Part shown: positions 7,344-7,502 of the stretch, piece by piece
Position numbering within the stretch: position 1 is the stretch's first letter
How the letters are laid out: every line of letters starts with the position of its first letter
Assembly (NCBI GenBank): GCA_001872995.1
Contig: MNXO01000013.1
Coordinates: 1-7,502, forward strand
DNA from: Bacteroidetes bacterium CG2_30_32_10
GTDB taxonomy: Bacteria > Bacteroidota > Bacteroidia > Bacteroidales > CG2-30-32-10
Direction: 5' to 3'
Length of the DNA: 7,502 nt
Notes under the pieces: generated by a model
What the model was told of the DNA's origin: nothing
What the model saw: only the letters and a program-made list of their open reading frames with translations
Database searches by the model: none
Made by a program: the position numbers and the translations under genes

Positions 7344-7374
7344 TTAAAACATTGTAAATCAAGTAATTCTAAAA

Positions 7375-7400
7375 AACAACAAATATTGCAGCATGTTGTT
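7375..7400. repeat. AACAACA / TGTTGTT inverted repeat
   Basis: A 7-base perfect inverted repeat (7375-7381 and 7394-7400) surrounds a 12-base spacer. Read on the minus strand the hairpin is followed by six T residues, which resembles a weak terminator facing the broken hyfB gene. It could equally be part of an operator or an element end. The low-complexity AT context makes chance occurrence plausible. Confidence 0.3.
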
Positions 7401-7428
7401 AATAACTTTATGTAAAATGTTTATAACT
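7397..7428 (+). repeat. Direct repeat TGTTWATAACT with 21-bp period
   Basis: TGTTAATAACT (7397-7407) and TGTTTATAACT (7418-7428) match at 10 of 11 bases, and their starts are 21 bp apart, about two helical turns. The core GTTAATAAC of the first copy is itself a palindrome around its central base. The copies lie about 40-70 bases upstream of a plus-strand -7 element. They could be an operator or DnaA-box-like sites (similar to TGTGGATAA), but no regulator is identified. Confidence 0.4.
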
Positions 7429-7465
7429 ATTTAATATTCAATACTATATATTAGATTATTTATTA

Positions 7466-7473
7466 TATTTTTG
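7466..7473 (+). promoter_or_regulatory. Bacteroidetes-type -7 element (TATTTTTG)
   Basis: TATTTTTG fits the TAnnTTTG -7 consensus of Bacteroidetes primary-sigma promoters. It lies 18 bases before the ATG at 7492, leaving a short untranslated leader. No good TTTG -33 element is found about 19-21 bases upstream, so the promoter is incomplete by consensus. Confidence 0.45.
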
Positions 7474-7491
7474 TCGAAAAATTAAACAAAT

Positions 7492-7502
7492 ATGTTAGTA
7501 CA
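7492..7502 (+). CDS. Start of an unidentified plus-strand gene (partial, cut by the window)
   Basis: An ATG at 7492-7494 is followed by codons for Leu and Val before the window ends. The case for a gene rests on the -7 element just upstream and on the divergent, repeat-bearing leader. Too little is present to identify the product. Since it points away from the truncated hyfB gene, a transposase of an inserted element is one possibility, and an ordinary neighbour gene is another. Confidence 0.3.

Larger units (their letters stand above)
7329..7491. other. AT-rich non-coding junction region
   Basis: The HyfB homology ends at about 7329, and this stretch has frequent stop codons in the frames read. 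It holds the AACAACA/TGTTGTT inverted repeat, the TGTTWATAACT direct repeat and the -7 element. Its composition is more AT-rich than the operon. It could be the left end of an insertion element or a genuine upstream region of the plus-strand gene joined to hyfB by rearrangement. Confidence 0.5.

Overview
The window is low in GC and looks like a Bacteroidetes (Bacteroidota) genome. Start codons lack clear Shine-Dalgarno sequences. A TAnnTTTG-type -7 element lies at 7466-7473, an ACCTGTCAGGT palindrome lies at the left edge, and a four-helix-bundle gene sits among AT-rich octamer repeats. The lineage call is an inference from style, not from a marker gene.

Almost everything is one tightly packed minus-strand operon, read from right to left: hyfB-like (broken), hyfC-like, hyfE-like, hyfF-like, hyfG-like (NuoC-NuoD type large subunit), a four-helix-bundle cassette, and a HyfH-HyfI-like fusion (ferredoxin plus small subunit). 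Gaps between neighbouring subunit genes are 1 to 17 bases, apart from the cassette. The order B-C-E-F-G-(H-I) is that of hydrogenase-4 / formate hydrogenlyase and complex I relatives. The membrane arm would contain two antiporter-like subunits (HyfB, HyfF), the NuoH-like HyfC and the NuoK-like HyfE. The peripheral arm would contain HyfG and the H-I fusion.

The central observation is that this is probably not a hydrogenase. The large subunit keeps the fold landmarks but has lost all four [NiFe]-ligating cysteines: the CGxC motif reads TGDT, and the C-terminal DPCxxC region reads NLSYTG. The small-subunit domain has lost three of the four ligands of the proximal [4Fe-4S] cluster (D134, C137, D201, N231 in place of four Cys). 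The fused ferredoxin domain keeps ligands for only one of its two clusters. This places the complex with the poorly understood energy-converting-hydrogenase-related (Ehr) group, in an unusually cofactor-poor form.

The operon is also damaged at its 5' end. The hyfB-like gene has an in-frame TAA at 6114-6116, inside a conserved MQYTASSF-like stretch. Its homology stops abruptly near 7329, so the N-terminal third or so is absent. Beyond that point lie about 160 bases of very AT-rich non-coding DNA with a direct repeat (TGTTWATAACT, 21-bp period), a -7 element and the first codons of a plus-strand gene at 7492. An insertion element, a rearrangement or an assembly junction would all explain this.

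Between the large-subunit and small-subunit genes lies a four-helix-bundle (23S rRNA-intervening-sequence family) gene. It is bracketed by two inverted arrays of degenerate 8-bp repeats that fill the intergenic space exactly, so it looks like a self-contained inserted cassette.
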